From Voacanga thouarsii (lineage: Eukaryota; Streptophyta; Magnoliopsida; Gentianales; Apocynaceae), in the NCBI GenBank assembly GCA_026120185.1, contig JANUWF010001281.1, forward strand, positions 434,001 to 498,000: 64,000 nt of DNA, given 5' to 3'. Below the pieces are notes generated by a model, which searched no databases, was not told where the DNA came from, and saw only the letters and a program-made list of their open reading frames with translations. Shown here piece by piece: positions 1 through 11,804 of the stretch; position 1 is the first letter of the stretch, and each line of letters starts with the position of its first letter. The position numbers and the translations under genes were made by a program.

Positions 1-930
1 TCTCTATAGATCCTTATTCCAAGAATATAGGTTGCTTCTCCAAGGTCTTTCATGGAGAATTGTTTGCACAACCAAACTTTAACCGTTTGCAAGACAGGTA
101 TATCGTTTCCTATTAGTAATATGTCATCTACATAAAACAATAAGAAAATAATTGCGCTCCCACTGACCTTCTTGTATACAAAAGGCTTATCCATGTTTTG
201 AATGAAACCAAACTCTTTAATTGTTTCATCAAAATGGATGTTCCAACTCCTATAAGCTTGCTTAAGTCCATAAATGGACTTTGCAGCTTACACACCTTTA
301 TGCTAGCATTAGCTGTGAAACCCTCAGGTTGTGTCATATACACTTCTTCAATTAGATTTCCATTTAGGAAAGTTGTTTTCACATCCATTTGACAAATCTC
401 ATAATTATAATAAGCAGCAATGGCTAGGAGTATCCTAATAGATTTTAACAAGGCTACTGGCGAGAAGGATTCGTCATAATCAATACCATATTGTTGACGA
501 TAACCCTTCGCCACTAGACATACTTTATAGGTAACTATAATACCATCCATGTCCATTTTCTTCTTGAAAACCCATTTGCACCGAATAGGTTTAATTATTT
601 TGGGTGGATGAACCAAAGTCTATAATTAGTTGTCATACATAGAATCCATCTCTGACTTTATAGCCTCAAGATAGTTACCAAAATCTAAACTATTCAAAAC
701 ATCCTTGTAGGTAGTAGGCTCATCTTCATTTATGAGCAATACATCATTGTGGTCATTAATAAGAAATTCATATCTCTCAGGTGCCACACATATCCTACTA
801 GACCTATGAGGTTCTTGTGTAGTAGAAGGTTCATCTATTCTCTCAATAGATAAAGGATCAGACAGTTGTTCCTTATTTGTTTGATCTTCTTGAACTTCAC
901 TAAGAAGACGTGTGCTCCTTTGAAGGTTCA
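1..930 (-). pseudogene. pol: copia reverse transcriptase (degenerate, truncated by window edge)
   Basis: This encodes the reverse transcriptase that copies element RNA to cDNA inside the virus-like particle. Minus-strand translation of 616-128 gives the copia RT landmarks KWVFKKK, LVAKGYRQQYGIDYDESFSPV and QMDVKTTFLNG. In another frame, near 136-121, the catalytic YVDDILLIGND is followed by QFSMKDLGEATYILGI. The frame change between the two blocks shows a frameshift or in-frame damage. The segment 931-626 holds the low-conservation linker between integrase and RT, with PHRSSR and SLDFGNYLEAIKSEMDSM. Stops separate the blocks. The lineage within copia was not assigned. Confidence 0.9.
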
Positions 931-2334
931 CTAAGAAGGTTCATCTACTCCCATTGTCCCCTTTGAACATGTGCTCCTTTTTAAGAAGACGGCATGCTTC
1001 GAAACAAACATTTTGTTTTTGGAAGGGAGGTAGAAGTAATATCCGAAAGATTCTTTCGGATATTCTACAAACAAACACTTATCAAACTTACTATCAAGTT
1101 TGTCTGACTGTGGCCTTTTGACAAAGGCAGGACAACCCCATACTCGCAAGTGAGATAACTTTGGTTTCTTACCAAAGGACATCTCAAATGGGGTAGAATC
1201 AAACATTTTTGTCGAAACTCTGTTCAGTATATAAACAGAAGTTTCTAGTGCATGCCGCTAAAACGATTTTGGTAGGTCTGCAGAGGCCATCATGGTCTGT
1301 ACCATGTCTAGAAGGATTCAATTCCTTCCCTTAGATACACTGTTATGTTGAGGTGTATATGATGGAGTCCATTGACATAATATCTCATTATTTCTAAGAT
1401 AACTTAGAAACTCTTAGCTCAAGTATTCTCCTTCTCGATCAGATCTTAGAGTCTTAATACTTTTACCAAGTTATTTTTCTATTTCATTCTTGAAGTCTTT
1501 GAACTTTTCAAAGGCCTCAGATTTGTATTTCATTAAATACAAATACCCGTATCGTGAAAAATAATCGATAAAGGTTATAAAATAGTTATAGTCTCCTCTT
1601 GGTTGTATTGACATTAGGCCACATACATCAGAATGTATGAGTTTTAATAACTCTTTGCCCCGTTCTCCTTTTCTTGAAAAAGGAGTTTTAGTCATTTTAC
1701 CTTGTAAACAAGATTTGTATGTGTCATATGATTCATAATCAAATGACCCTAAGTCACCAAGCTTGTGTAATTTAGAAACACGATTTTCGTTTACATGACC
1801 CAAATGACAATGACATAAATAAGAGGTGTTAGCTTTATCCATTTTAGGTTTCTTATTGTTTATATTGAGAACTGGATTATCCAAGTCTAGAACATATAAA
1901 CTATTAACCAGAGTTGTTGAACCATAATGAATATCATTCAATGAAAAAGAACAACATTTATTCTAAAATATCAAATGAAATCCATTTAAGTCTAAACATG
2001 CAACTGAGATAATGTTTTTCATTAAAACTGTTACATAATAACAATTTTGTAGTTCTAGAATTAATCCTAAAGGCAGGTTTAACTCGTATGTCCCTACAGC
2101 AAGTGCAGGAACCTTTGCCCCATTTGCAATGCGTAGGTCCACGTTGCCGTTCTCTAGCCTTCTTCTGCTCTTTTGTCCCTGCAAGTTATTGCACAAATGA
2201 GATCCACATTCAGTATCTAATACCCATATCTCATTTCTAAAGGCAGTATTTATCTCAATCATAAACATACCCAGAATAGAAGTAGAAGTGCTTGTAAGCT
2301 TCTCCTTCTGCTTCTTATCCTTAATAGTCTCCAA
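931..2334 (-). pseudogene. pol: copia protease and integrase (degenerate)
   Basis: Residues from 2334 downward include WVLDTECGSHLC, the copia aspartic protease site. The usual catalytic Asp-Thr-Gly reads Asp-Thr-Glu here, which should inactivate it. Next comes the GAG-pre-integrase region (1941-1800, with the zinc-binding HCHLGHVN and later SCLQGKMTKTPF), then the DDE integrase core starting LIHSDVCGLM and FITFIDYFSRYGYLYLMKYKSEAFEKF. The piece 1206-931 holds the integrase C-terminal TPFEMSFGKKPKLSHLRVWGCPAFVK. Between 1470 and 1207 the frame is lost, so the catalytic Glu region lies in damaged sequence. It is non-functional. Confidence 0.9.
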
Positions 2335-2355
2335 GTAGGCTTTGCAGTTGCGCCT

Positions 2356-3102
2356 CTAGTGACCCATCTTCCCACAATGATGGCATGGGCCCTTGGTAGC
2401 TGTGTCCTTCTTCTTCACACCACATTTGGGCTTCATGGGAGCCTTCTTCTTCTTTTGAACTTTCTTCTTAGAAGAAGATTCTACCATTAAAATTGCATTG
2501 GAATCCTTTTTCATGGAGGACTCCACAGTTTTGAGAAGATTGATCAACTCAAGAATAGTAGACTCAATCTTGTTCATCTAATAGTTAATCACAAATTATG
2601 ATAAACTATTAGGTAAAAATGGAAGAATTAAGTCAACACTTAAGCCATGATCCATCGCGAACCTGAGAGATCCAAGCTTCTCTATCAAGCCCAGCATCTT
2701 CAGCGCATGAGTGGCCATAGAAGAACCCTCTGCTATTTTGCAACAGAATAGTTGCTTCGAGATCTTGTATCTCTCAGTTCTGGCTTGGGCATCAAACAGT
2801 TCTCAAAAATGTATTATAATCGATTGAGCATCCATATGCTCGTGTTGTTTTTGCAACTCGGGAGTCATGAATGCCAGTATAATACATGATGTTGTATCTC
2901 TATCCTCCTTATGCCTTTTGTGGATAGCATGCTCATCAGCATGAGCATGTTGAGTTGGTGGTGGCAGAATAGGAGCATTTAACACATAGAGCAAATTTTC
3001 CAATTTGAAAATGATTCTCAAATTTCTATACCAATCGTGGTAGTTTGATTCGTTTAACTTGTTGGTTTTCAAGATGCTACATAAGTTTAGGTTTGTTGAC
3101 AT
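2356..3102 (-). pseudogene. gag: copia gag (degenerate)
   Basis: Gag is the capsid protein of the virus-like particle. The minus-strand start at 3102 gives MSTNLNLCSILKTNKLNESN then YHDWYRNLRIIFKLENLLYVL, the usual gag N-terminus of plant copia elements (a conserved xxNYxxWxxxL block). Reading is lost around 2800-2580. The C-terminal part (2577-2356) is lysine-rich and ends in the nucleic-acid binding zinc knuckle CHHCGKMGH, with a stop where the knuckle should continue. Stops inside the gene show that it is dead. Confidence 0.88.
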
Positions 3103-3475
3103 GATGTAAGTGTCCTAAATGTAAAGATAGAAATGATTAGCTATTGTATATGCACATGAAATGCAAATAATTAGAACTTTAATTAAACACATTTTTACTC
3201 CACTATTTTACTCAAACCAATAGCCCCCACTACTGATTCGGGAAAGCCCGTTGAAAGCTTTCCTAGTGAACCGATATCTAAATTCCTCAAGAATAACATT
3301 GGGTTTACCAAATAAGCCATCCTTGAGTTCATTGGTAGGTATCCAATGCCAATTACATTGTATGTAACTACCAAATCATTGGGTGATTAACAATTTTTAA
3401 TCTTAAAGCCTTTTGGGCTTGTTTGGTATCTCACACGTATTGTATATAGCGCAGCGAAAAAATAAAACAAGATAC
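3103..3475 (-). other. copia untranslated leader with possible primer-binding site
   Basis: This lies between gag and the 5' LTR. A block at 3471-3477 reads TGGTATC on the minus strand, which matches the first seven bases complementary to initiator methionine tRNA used by most plant copia elements. The following bases do not continue the match, so the site is degenerate or the true one lies nearby. No ORF was recognised. Confidence 0.4.
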
Positions 3476-5253
3476 CATCCCAAGATCTGCATATGTGTGG
3501 AAAACAAGACATATACATGGAAAACAAAGAAATTAAGATAACAATTTTTACCTTTCTTTGTTTGTGTGGAAAACAAAACTTTCCTTCTTCAAGTATGATA
3601 ATTGTGATGTAATCCAGTAATCCTCTTGAAGAATCACCATGAGAGTTGAATATCCAACCACTATAATCACATTGTGTGATTATCTCTAACAGAAATCCAC
3701 ATAGAGCATACACTCAAGCAATAAGATTTTTTGTGCTAGCAGAAAACAACAATGGTGGCTAAGGTTTTCTTCCTTGTTCTTCTTGTTTAGCAAAACCAGA
3801 GAATGAAGAAGAAGAAGTAGAAGAGTCTTGGTGTTGCCTTGGAGAGACTCACACACCCCCGAGAGAAAGAGAAGAGAACATCATGTATATATAAGGCTTC
3901 TTGTGACCCTTGGTTTTATGGCTTTTAAGAGTCATTTCATGTGACCCTTGAAGTCACCCGAAAAGCTCAACAAAAACAACCACATCTGAGAATTCCAAAC
4001 AAACAATTGCAATTCTCTAATTGCAATTGGAACCCATCAAATTCTCAGACTTACAAATTGGCCCATAAATTATAACCAATTATAATTTAGCCGCATCAAC
4101 TTCTCTTTCTTGCAATAAACCCCACTATGTTATCAAATAACATCTTGAGTAGATATTCCTCTTTTGTGTGAGACCTATTAGGTTTCCCGGCCAATTGGTA
4201 GCGAACATGAATTAATCCAAACGTCATTGAGATTAATAATCCTTAATTAAATATAATTAATCCTATTAATTCTAATTATGATTGTTTTATTAATTCATCA
4301 ATTAAGAAACCCATATTCCCAAATCATGAGCAGTATTTAGCAACACATGATGACCACCCAAGAGTTCAGGAGATCATGTGGCTTGACATAAACCCTTCAA
4401 TAACAAACTACAGTGCAATTAACTCCTTTCACCATACAATATCTCATTCGATCTGAAGTACGAAATTAGTGCCAACTCCCTTCAGAATATATTAATTCTA
4501 GCCCGAATATAATTATACTTGTACCAGGAACCCACTACTCTCAATGTGTCTCAATTGGAACCCTTTCCAATACACATATGCCTTGGCCAAGGACTTATGA
4601 GTAGTAATTCCTACAAGTGACCGTGAGATATTCACCCATACTATTAGGAGTGGTGAATCCTTTATTGACCCTCTGAACTACTTTCGTTTATCTCACAATA
4701 TACCCAATATCCATCTCATAGGCGGCCCTCGATCGAGCTCTAGATATTGGAATCAAAGTACAATGCTCAGCAAACAGAGTGCCTTAGAGATCTCAAGTCT
4801 AAGGATACTTACACGTTTGCTATATTGAGATTATATCACTAGCACTAAATAGTTATCCATGTAATTATCTCATAGATAGGTCATCTAATATACTTGTTCC
4901 ATTAACCAGCATCTATGTGTTAACTTTGAGTATCTCAATACTCGTGGATGTGAGAACCACCGCCTGATCAAATCAGGAAGTCTAAGACAGGCTAGTCTTA
5001 ACACATTAATGATGTCCTGTCTCATTAATACTACGAGTAAGGACAATTTAAGTACTAACACTATACAGTGTAGTAGGAATCTCATATCATGATCTCTATC
5101 ATGATTTCCTTAACACAATGTTGTACTAGGGACTTTATCTAACAGTTATATTATATAAAAGTAAACAAAAGAAACTGTAAGATAAATAATGCCTTTTATT
5201 AAAATAAAATGAGTTATATACAATGTACAAGTGATTGCTTCTAGGGCATAACA
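3476..5253 (-). repeat. 5' LTR of the left copia element (inner edge approximate)
   Basis: The outer edge at 5253 is clear: TG...CA polarity with a minus-strand start TGTTATGCCCTAGAAG. Stretches of it recur at about 42650-44048, for example the blocks around 3735 and 42660 (TTTTGTGCTAG, GGCTAAGGTTT) and the LTR-end blocks at 5240 and 44035. This supports a repeated LTR family. The inner edge is placed at the degenerate primer-binding site and may be off by some tens of bases. Confidence 0.7.
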
Positions 5254-5271
5254 GTAACAAATTCCTCTTCC

Positions 5272-5372
<101 letters not shown>

Positions 5373-5397
5373 GTAGCAAATACAATATTTCTTAATC

Positions 5398-5429
<32 letters not shown>

Positions 5430-5430
5430 G

Positions 5431-5640
5431 TATAAGATTGAATATTTCTTATATATAGAAAATATAATATCTCTTTATCAAATAAAATATAATGTTTCTC
5501 ATAAAATATTTATTTCATAAATAATGACTTTTCTTGAAAATAAAAGAAAATAACTTTATTAAATTCAAAAAAACTCCCAAAAGATCACAGAGATAGTAAA
5601 ATAAATCTCTTGTCAGGGCGGGATGTTACACTTCTCTTTC
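5431..5640. other. AT-rich spacer, no gene seen
   Basis: This is AT-rich sequence without a recognisable ORF. It ends in GGGCGGGATGTTACA at 5616-5630, which could be the 3' end of an old LTR (CA terminus), but no partner start was found. Confidence 0.4.
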
Positions 5641-6800
5641 TCACTTGTGGCTGGATTGTATTAGCATCTATATCTCTTAGTTGTTCGACACCTTCACATA
5701 AATAAAACCTTAACTATGGTTGAATGACCTCAATGTCGCACTGGGAGAATACTTCCCATTGGAATCGCTAACAACATAGCCACACAGGCGAGGAAACAAG
5801 AAGCCTCTATTACGGAAGCTATAACTATAGTTGATTCTGGTAATGCCTCTAAATCTCCTAACTCTGTTGAGCATGCTATTGACTGTAGAGATATTGTTCT
5901 TTTAGTATATGCTACAAGAAATTTTATACGTAGTTGTTTATTTCCTAAAAATTTGGAGATATGAGGGTTTCGCTTTTTGTGTGCCTAAATATTTTATTGA
6001 ACAATATGCAACAAGACAAATGATCGATACATTAGGTGAAACAATTATCTTTGTAGACCCATCAATAGTACAAATGTTTAAAGAAATCAATTATAAAAAA
6101 GAAGCTCTTGATAAAGCAAATGTCAATTGGGGAGATTTAGACTTGACTAGAGATAAAATCCTCATATGTCTCTATCTCTGTTGTTTAGCATGAGCCTACT
6201 AATATGTGGTCTTATCTATGTTACAATCTTGTATAGTCCCTAAGAAAGTGCGTAGGAAAATGAAGGCTAGAAATAAAATATTTGTAGTCATGAGACAGTG
6301 GATTATATGATACAAGAACCTCTATATCAATGACCCCCATAAACATTTTAGAAATCAAAACAAAAAAGCCAGAAAGAGAGCCAAGAGAAAAAGATAAGAT
6401 AGTTGAAGGAACAAGTAAGTTGTCTGTCAAAAAAAAAAAAAGAACAATGAGAACATTGTTATGATTGAGATTGAGAAAGCCAGTAAAATGGATAAGGTTA
6501 AAATTAGAGGAGAAATAAAAAATCAAGAAGAGAAAGAAAAGGGTTGCAGGTAAAGGGAAAGGCAAGCAACATCCGTGTTGTGACTGAGAGAATAAAGAAA
6601 AATTCATAGTAACTTTCTGGAAAGGGAATGCTGGTAGAGAGATAAATTGACTTGGAAAAATTCAAGAACTTTGATTTGGAGGAGATTTTACTAAAAGAAG
6701 GACTACTGGAGTCAATTTAATTTGTTGAGGTTTATAATGAAACTCTTGTTAGAGAATTTTATACTAATCTAAAAAGTACAATTTCAAAGCAACAAGGCCC
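5640..6800 (+). pseudogene. Degenerate retroelement ORF, possible 'putative plant transposon protein' domain
   Basis: Broken plus-strand reading frames run across this stretch. The clearest is 5909-6193 (94 residues, no known motif). The segment near 6650-6800 reads LEKFKNFDLEEILLKEG and then LVREFYTNL, which resembles the conserved LVREFYANL-type start of the domain annotated as putative plant transposon protein in accessory ORFs of plant LTR retrotransposons. Stops, a lysine-rich low-complexity part (6340-6560) and the lack of a single frame argue for a decayed element rather than a host gene. The family call is inference from a short motif. Confidence 0.35.
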
Positions 6801-7047
6801 ATTTTACTATTGTGTATATATAAGAAGCATCTCTATTGCATTATGATGAGAGCTCATCACATATATATTTTATAGTCTTTTTAGCTTTAATTGCGATAGA
6901 TTCTTACACAAATCACTACTCATCATGCTGTTTTCATCTGTGTTCTTGTAGGAAATGAGAAAAATACTAATTGGAGATGAAAATGATAAAAAGAAGGAAA
7001 AGGGAACAAATGTGAATAACAATTGATAGCATGTTGGCTGCATAGGA

Positions 7048-7390
7048 AAATTCTAATTCCCTAGGCCACCTAGAGTAGAAAGACACAGCTATAGAGAAGG
7101 AACAAGGCGGCCAAGGGAATTTTCCTTAGCCGCCTAAAGCATAGCAAATAGACATCTGTCTAGGAGAGATAACTTTCCTAGGCCACCTAAGAGCAAATGT
7201 TGCACGCCTTGGAGAAGATATAAGGTGGCCTAAGGAACTTCAAATTCCTTAGGCCACCTAGATACTATGCAGAAGAACATCGCCCAGTGTAGAGGCAGCC
7301 TAGGGTCGGCCTAAGGATTCCATAGGCCACCTTGGAAGAAAAGAAGTCGTGAAATTTTTGCAACCTAGCGGCCCAAGGAAGTTTTTCCCT
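7048..7390. repeat. Palindromic minisatellite, core TTCCTAGGCCACCTA
   Basis: Imperfect units about 60-75 bases apart share a core close to TTCCTTAGGCCACCTAG, with starts near 7057, 7127, 7170, 7245 and 7318. Neighbouring cores occur in both orientations, so hairpins form. The best is a perfect 15-base inverted repeat, 7223-7237 with 7245-7259, around a 7-base loop. Another lies at 7106-7136. The function is unknown. Confidence 0.75.
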
Positions 7391-7646
7391 GGGCTACCCG
7401 CAAGTCCAAGAAATTCACAAATTTGCATTGTACATGATATTTTGTGAGTTTTCTTTATTTTTTCACTATAAATTCCTCATTATAAACCCTAAATAATCAT
7501 CTTTAGTTGGTTAGCAACCAAGAGATCCCTTAGGGAGCTAAAAAAAAACCAAGAAAGGGGGGATCTTGGAGAAGGAGAAAAAGAAGGGGTTGTTCACTAA
7601 AATCCAAGGAAGAAGAAGATCAAGATCTTATCTATGAATGTTGTTC

Positions 7647-7649
<3 letters not shown>

Positions 7650-7683
<34 letters not shown>
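7650..7683. repeat. (TC)n microsatellite
   Basis: An uninterrupted CT dinucleotide run of about 17 units lies within the LTR-like piece. Similar GA/CT tracts occur inside the solo LTRs. Confidence 0.97.
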
Positions 7684-7686
<3 letters not shown>

Positions 7687-8299
7687 TATTTTACTTTAAA
7701 TGTTCTTGTGTTAAGTTATTATTATGCTTTATTAAATTTCAATATCTTATATTTGATTACTTAGGCATTATTATGTTGGATTGATTGTTTTGACTTAATT
7801 AATTTATTCAATTGATTAGTGCACTCTTAATGAATTTGAGAGATTGGATTAGGAGTTGAACACCAAATTCATTAGTCCAATATTTGTTTTCCTTCAACCA
7901 ACTCAAGATAGAAGTTGAAGGATTAGAAGTTGGTAATTAATGGGATTTCAATATTTCCTAGAGATAGGGATATTGGAGCTTCCAGGTACCTTTTGGGTGA
8001 TGGGTGAGTATAATATTTCATTGGGTTAAATTGATTAGGTAGATATACTAATGAAATGGACCTTAGGAAAGGAATCACATAACTCAAGAGAGAATAAGGT
8101 TTATTATTGAAAACACATACTTGTACTCGAGTTGGGATTTGATAAACATAGTGGTAAACTTTTTGCTTGACATATTTTCAGAGGATTTCTTCTTTTACGT
8201 AGAATTTTACATATTCTTACTCCTTGATAGTCCTTGTGAATAATAAGTACTGATTTTGTCTTTGAATAATAAGTAGCTATCTTAGATCCTTCAAATGAC

Positions 8300-8758
8300 A
8301 CCTTTGTCTTGTATATATATTTTTATTATTTAAATAGGCTTCTAAGAGGCTAAAATTCATTCCCTAGGAGTCCTTGGCCGAGTAGCGATTGGAAAATACT
8401 AAAACTATTAGGAAATTACCAAATCCGCGCACAATTGGAAAGTTCGCCGACATTGGGCAGATCAGGGCTGGCTCCGGCTCCATTTGGCATGGCCGATACT
8501 GATCGTGCTCTAGTCGGCCCGGTCATGCTTTGTTTTCTTGCCGACTTTTTCCTTCCTTCTAGAATAGGGTTAGCACCGGGCGTGCACTACAACGATGATG
8601 GTTTGGTCATTTTTTCATCGTTTTCCATAATAAAATTTCAAAATTTCTTTCCAAGGGTAAAATATCAAATATGAAGGAATATGTCTAGTTATTACAATAA
8701 TGTATCACAAAACACCCTCAAATAACTAGAAAAATATAGATGAATTTAGCCTCTATCA
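8300..8758 (-). repeat. Athila-like LTR head (minus orientation)
   Basis: The minus strand from 8758 starts TGATAGAGGCTAAATTCATC, close to the gypsy LTR start at 44936 (TGATAGGGGCTAAATTCATC) and at 60644 (TGGTAGAGGCTATATTTATC). It continues with TTTTTCTAGTTATTTGAGG, as those LTRs do. A GC-richer part (8440-8600) occupies the place of the CCAGGCGCCAGG-like block in the other LTRs. The inner edge toward 8300 is approximate, and a TATTTAAATA possible promoter box lies at 8326-8335. This head points away from the plus-oriented piece at 6960-8100. Confidence 0.6.
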
Positions 8759-9411
8759 GTGGCTTATGTTGATATTATTTCCAATGCATGAAAAACCTAA
8801 ATCACATTCAACCTAGACATAGTTTTTGAAAATTTTGGAGTTTTTTACATCAAATTTATTAATAGTCTTCGTGAAAAAGTTAATTCGAATAAGTTGTGCG
8901 CAACATGAATTGGTGGTGTCATAATCTCTAGCCTAAAGATTAGTTATTTTAAATCTATAACTTCAACAAGACTTTACTTCAGTTTGTATAAATTATCATG
9001 TTATGATTGGCTACCTACTAACAACATCCCAATTGTGTTGAAAGATTAGACTATCATGATCTATAAAAGAGGGCAAGAATTACAGTTCAATATGAGCAAC
9101 TTAATATTTCTGCACATTGTGAAGCATACCCAGATTACTGCTCACAGTACCTTTATTCTGCCCTATCCATATTTACTGACAGAATACCTCAATTCAGCTT
9201 AAGCTACAAAGTAGTTCAAACTAATAAGATAGTTCACGAGATTAGGTCCATTTGGCCACCACTGAAGAAACCGCCAATCATATAAAGCTCTATGGCTATC
9301 ATGAAGACTCTGAGCATAGTGTCTCTCAAGAAACATTTTAGATAGTAATTTTCTACACCGTCTTCTCCTAGTTAGTTGTGAATAGAAAAGACAAAGAGGT
9401 TTAACCCTTTT
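8759..9411. other. Unassigned spacer left of the solo LTR
   Basis: There is no convincing ORF and no motif I recognise. It continues uninterrupted at 13716 once the solo LTR and one CTTTT copy are removed, so 8759-9411 and 13716 onward are one older sequence. Confidence 0.5.
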
Positions 9412-11787
9412 TGTAACACCCCACTACCTAGGCCCAACAGGGCCGGGGATGTCGCCCTGTCCAATGGACAAGGGGTCTTTATAACTAGGTCCCATATAAT
9501 AGAATAAAATAGAATAAATACTTTAGAATTAAACTTATTACAACCCCAAAAGAAAAATACAGGAGCAAACCCAAAAAAAAATAAATAAATAAACTGTTTG
9601 CAACAATCTCTCAAAACATCTCATAAAGAAAATAACATGAGTCTTCAAAGCATAGGCAACAATCTAGCTAATGACCTCCACAGCAGGATCTTCCTGAAAA
9701 CATGGCATAAAAGGTGGTGAGATAAAAATCTCAGTAAGCTCGTGTGTGATTTGAGTGTTTCAGGTAAAATAATTCATGTATGCAAGTTGTAAAAGTTTCA
9801 TAAGAAAAAGGTACTAGGAAGCAATAAATAAGTGTTGAAAATAAAGAGTGGCGTTTCACTTTTCAAACCATACATGTGCACAATAAATACAACCACTCAA
9901 ATGGGTAGCCATGGGTTACCACACGTTGGGCCCCATGACTAAACAACGGTCAGAATGCCACACTTTGTGCAAGTTGACAAAAGGTAGGTGTACGGCCTAC
10001 CGGGTGAGATTCTCCTCCATCTCTACACCCAGACTTACCGGTTGTCCACTCCGGAACACACAGTCCACATGACTGAAACTTGCTAGCTCGGACTGGCATC
10101 CTATCCAGGAAGGACTCACCCCTTAGAGGTGGCCACCTACTGAGAGACTTACCCTAACCCTTCAAAGACTAGTCCCAGTGGTCTACTCTTATTGAGTACT
10201 CAACGTTGATTGTTCCACTTGGGAGAAAATTGATCATACTTTGTTTTATTTAGAAATAGCAAATAAGGGTTTCTAAAAATCTTGTCAAAGTTGGGTTTTA
10301 GGAAAAGTTTAGCATTTTGTGTAAAACTGCTTATTTAATTTTCAAATGATTTGCTTGACTGAAATAAAAAGGAAAACAGTCCTTAATTGCCTTTACAAAA
10401 TAAATGTCCATAGACATCGCATTTGGCTTGCCACAATAACTTTTTGGTATTCACAAAACTCCTTGCAAGAGCTTACCTGATTCTTTGCTTGCTCAACTCA
10501 AAAGTCTTCCAAGGCTGTCCTAACCCCGCCTGGGGTAAACACAAAACTTAAGGTTACATTCAAGCTAAATTCACTTATACAAAATAATCCTAGCTCAACT
10601 AGTTACAACCATGACTAACTATGACCACCATGTCCTAAGCTTTAATGCTAGATGATAAAGAATTTTATAAAATAAGTTTTAGTTTGATAAGTTAAAATAA
10701 CTAGGGTTCTAAATTAGTTGCTAATAAATTATAGACTTAATTAATAATTCTTGAGTGTTATTATTAATAAATAAACTAAGGTTTGAATATTGAACAATAT
10801 TAAGTCCTAAATAATATTAATAAATGGTAATTTAAAAATAGCTTTATTATAAATAAATAATAAATTACAAATAATTTTTAATTAATTTTTTTAATAGATA
10901 ATACTTAATTAGTAATAAATAAAAATAATAATAAATGAATTATTTTAAATTTTTAATTAATAAATAACAAATAGGTTTTAATATAAATAATATTTAGGAT
11001 TATTGGCAAAAGTTTGAACTAAGGTCTACAAGGTCATTAATTCTAATAAAAGATTTATTACTATATACATTATTTTTAATAAAAGACCTCATTTATTTGA
11101 TAAAGAAAATATTAATATTTTAATCAATAAACCAATCCAAATCTTCCTAGAGTTTTGAATTTTATAGAGAAAAATATAGTAATAATTCCATTTAAAGTAA
11201 TAAAATTTTGTTAATAAAAATAACCTAGACCTAACAAGGAAATACTCTTTCACCATGATTTTCCTATTGCTAGAAAAGATTCATAAACACATTCTCCAAC
11301 ATCAATTAATAAACCAATCCATTCATGAACACATGCTTGACTTCACACATACTGTCACAAGGCTAACTTCCTTCTAGGCATAATCATCATTAATGGCTTC
11401 AATGGAAAATAGAAACATAAGAGCCTAATCACCTTTGGTGTCATGATCTCTAACATGCTTCAAACATCCATAAAATTCATTAAGCACGAAGAATATACAA
11501 TGATTCAAAAAGAAAACACATACAACTTAGCCATATACAACATTCATCATATCTTAACTCCATCCTCTTAATCCACATGCATATACTTAATCTCCATTCA
11601 TACTCTATCTCCCTATCAACACCTAGGAGACATGATTTCAGAATTTAAAAAGAAAGGATTTAAGAATAGATACTTGATTGTCGATTGCTTTGATGAAGAC
11701 AAAAGAAGGTCCACACGCGATAGAGAGCCTTGAGTGATCCATCGGCAAAACAGCTATGGTTGATGGTTGATCAACCATTTCGGTAGA

Positions 11788-11804
11788 GGAAGAGAGAGAG
11801 AGAG
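11788..11804. repeat. Short (GA)n tract in the solo LTR
   Basis: A short GA run lies at the site where copy 2 has a longer one (28953-28992), so this microsatellite changes length between copies. Confidence 0.9.

Larger units (their letters stand above)
1..5253 (-). mobile_element. Ty1/copia retrotransposon, 3' part off the left edge
   Basis: Read on the minus strand the order is 5' LTR, leader, gag, protease, integrase, reverse transcriptase, which is the Ty1/copia order (integrase before RT). The outer LTR end at 5253 reads TGTTATGCCCTAG on the minus strand, a start seen in many plant copia LTRs. The RNase H domain and 3' LTR lie beyond position 1. Coding is interrupted by stops and frameshifts throughout, so the copy is dead. 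The target duplication cannot be checked because one end is missing; GTAAC at 5254-5258 would be the right copy. Confidence 0.9.
6960..8100 (+). repeat. Athila-like LTR piece (plus orientation)
   Basis: The 7745-8050 part follows the same pattern as the R/U5 part of the Athila-type LTRs at 45550-46000 and 16860-17200: a dyad-like ATTAATTTATTCAATTGATTAG, then blocks of 'tgaaggattagaagtt' type, then CCTAGAGATAGGGATATT, which is matched by CCTAGAGAGAGGGATATT at 17056. The left edge is not defined. It contains the minisatellite at 7048-7390 and a (TC)n tract. The right side meets sequence in the opposite orientation (see 8300-8758). Confidence 0.45.
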
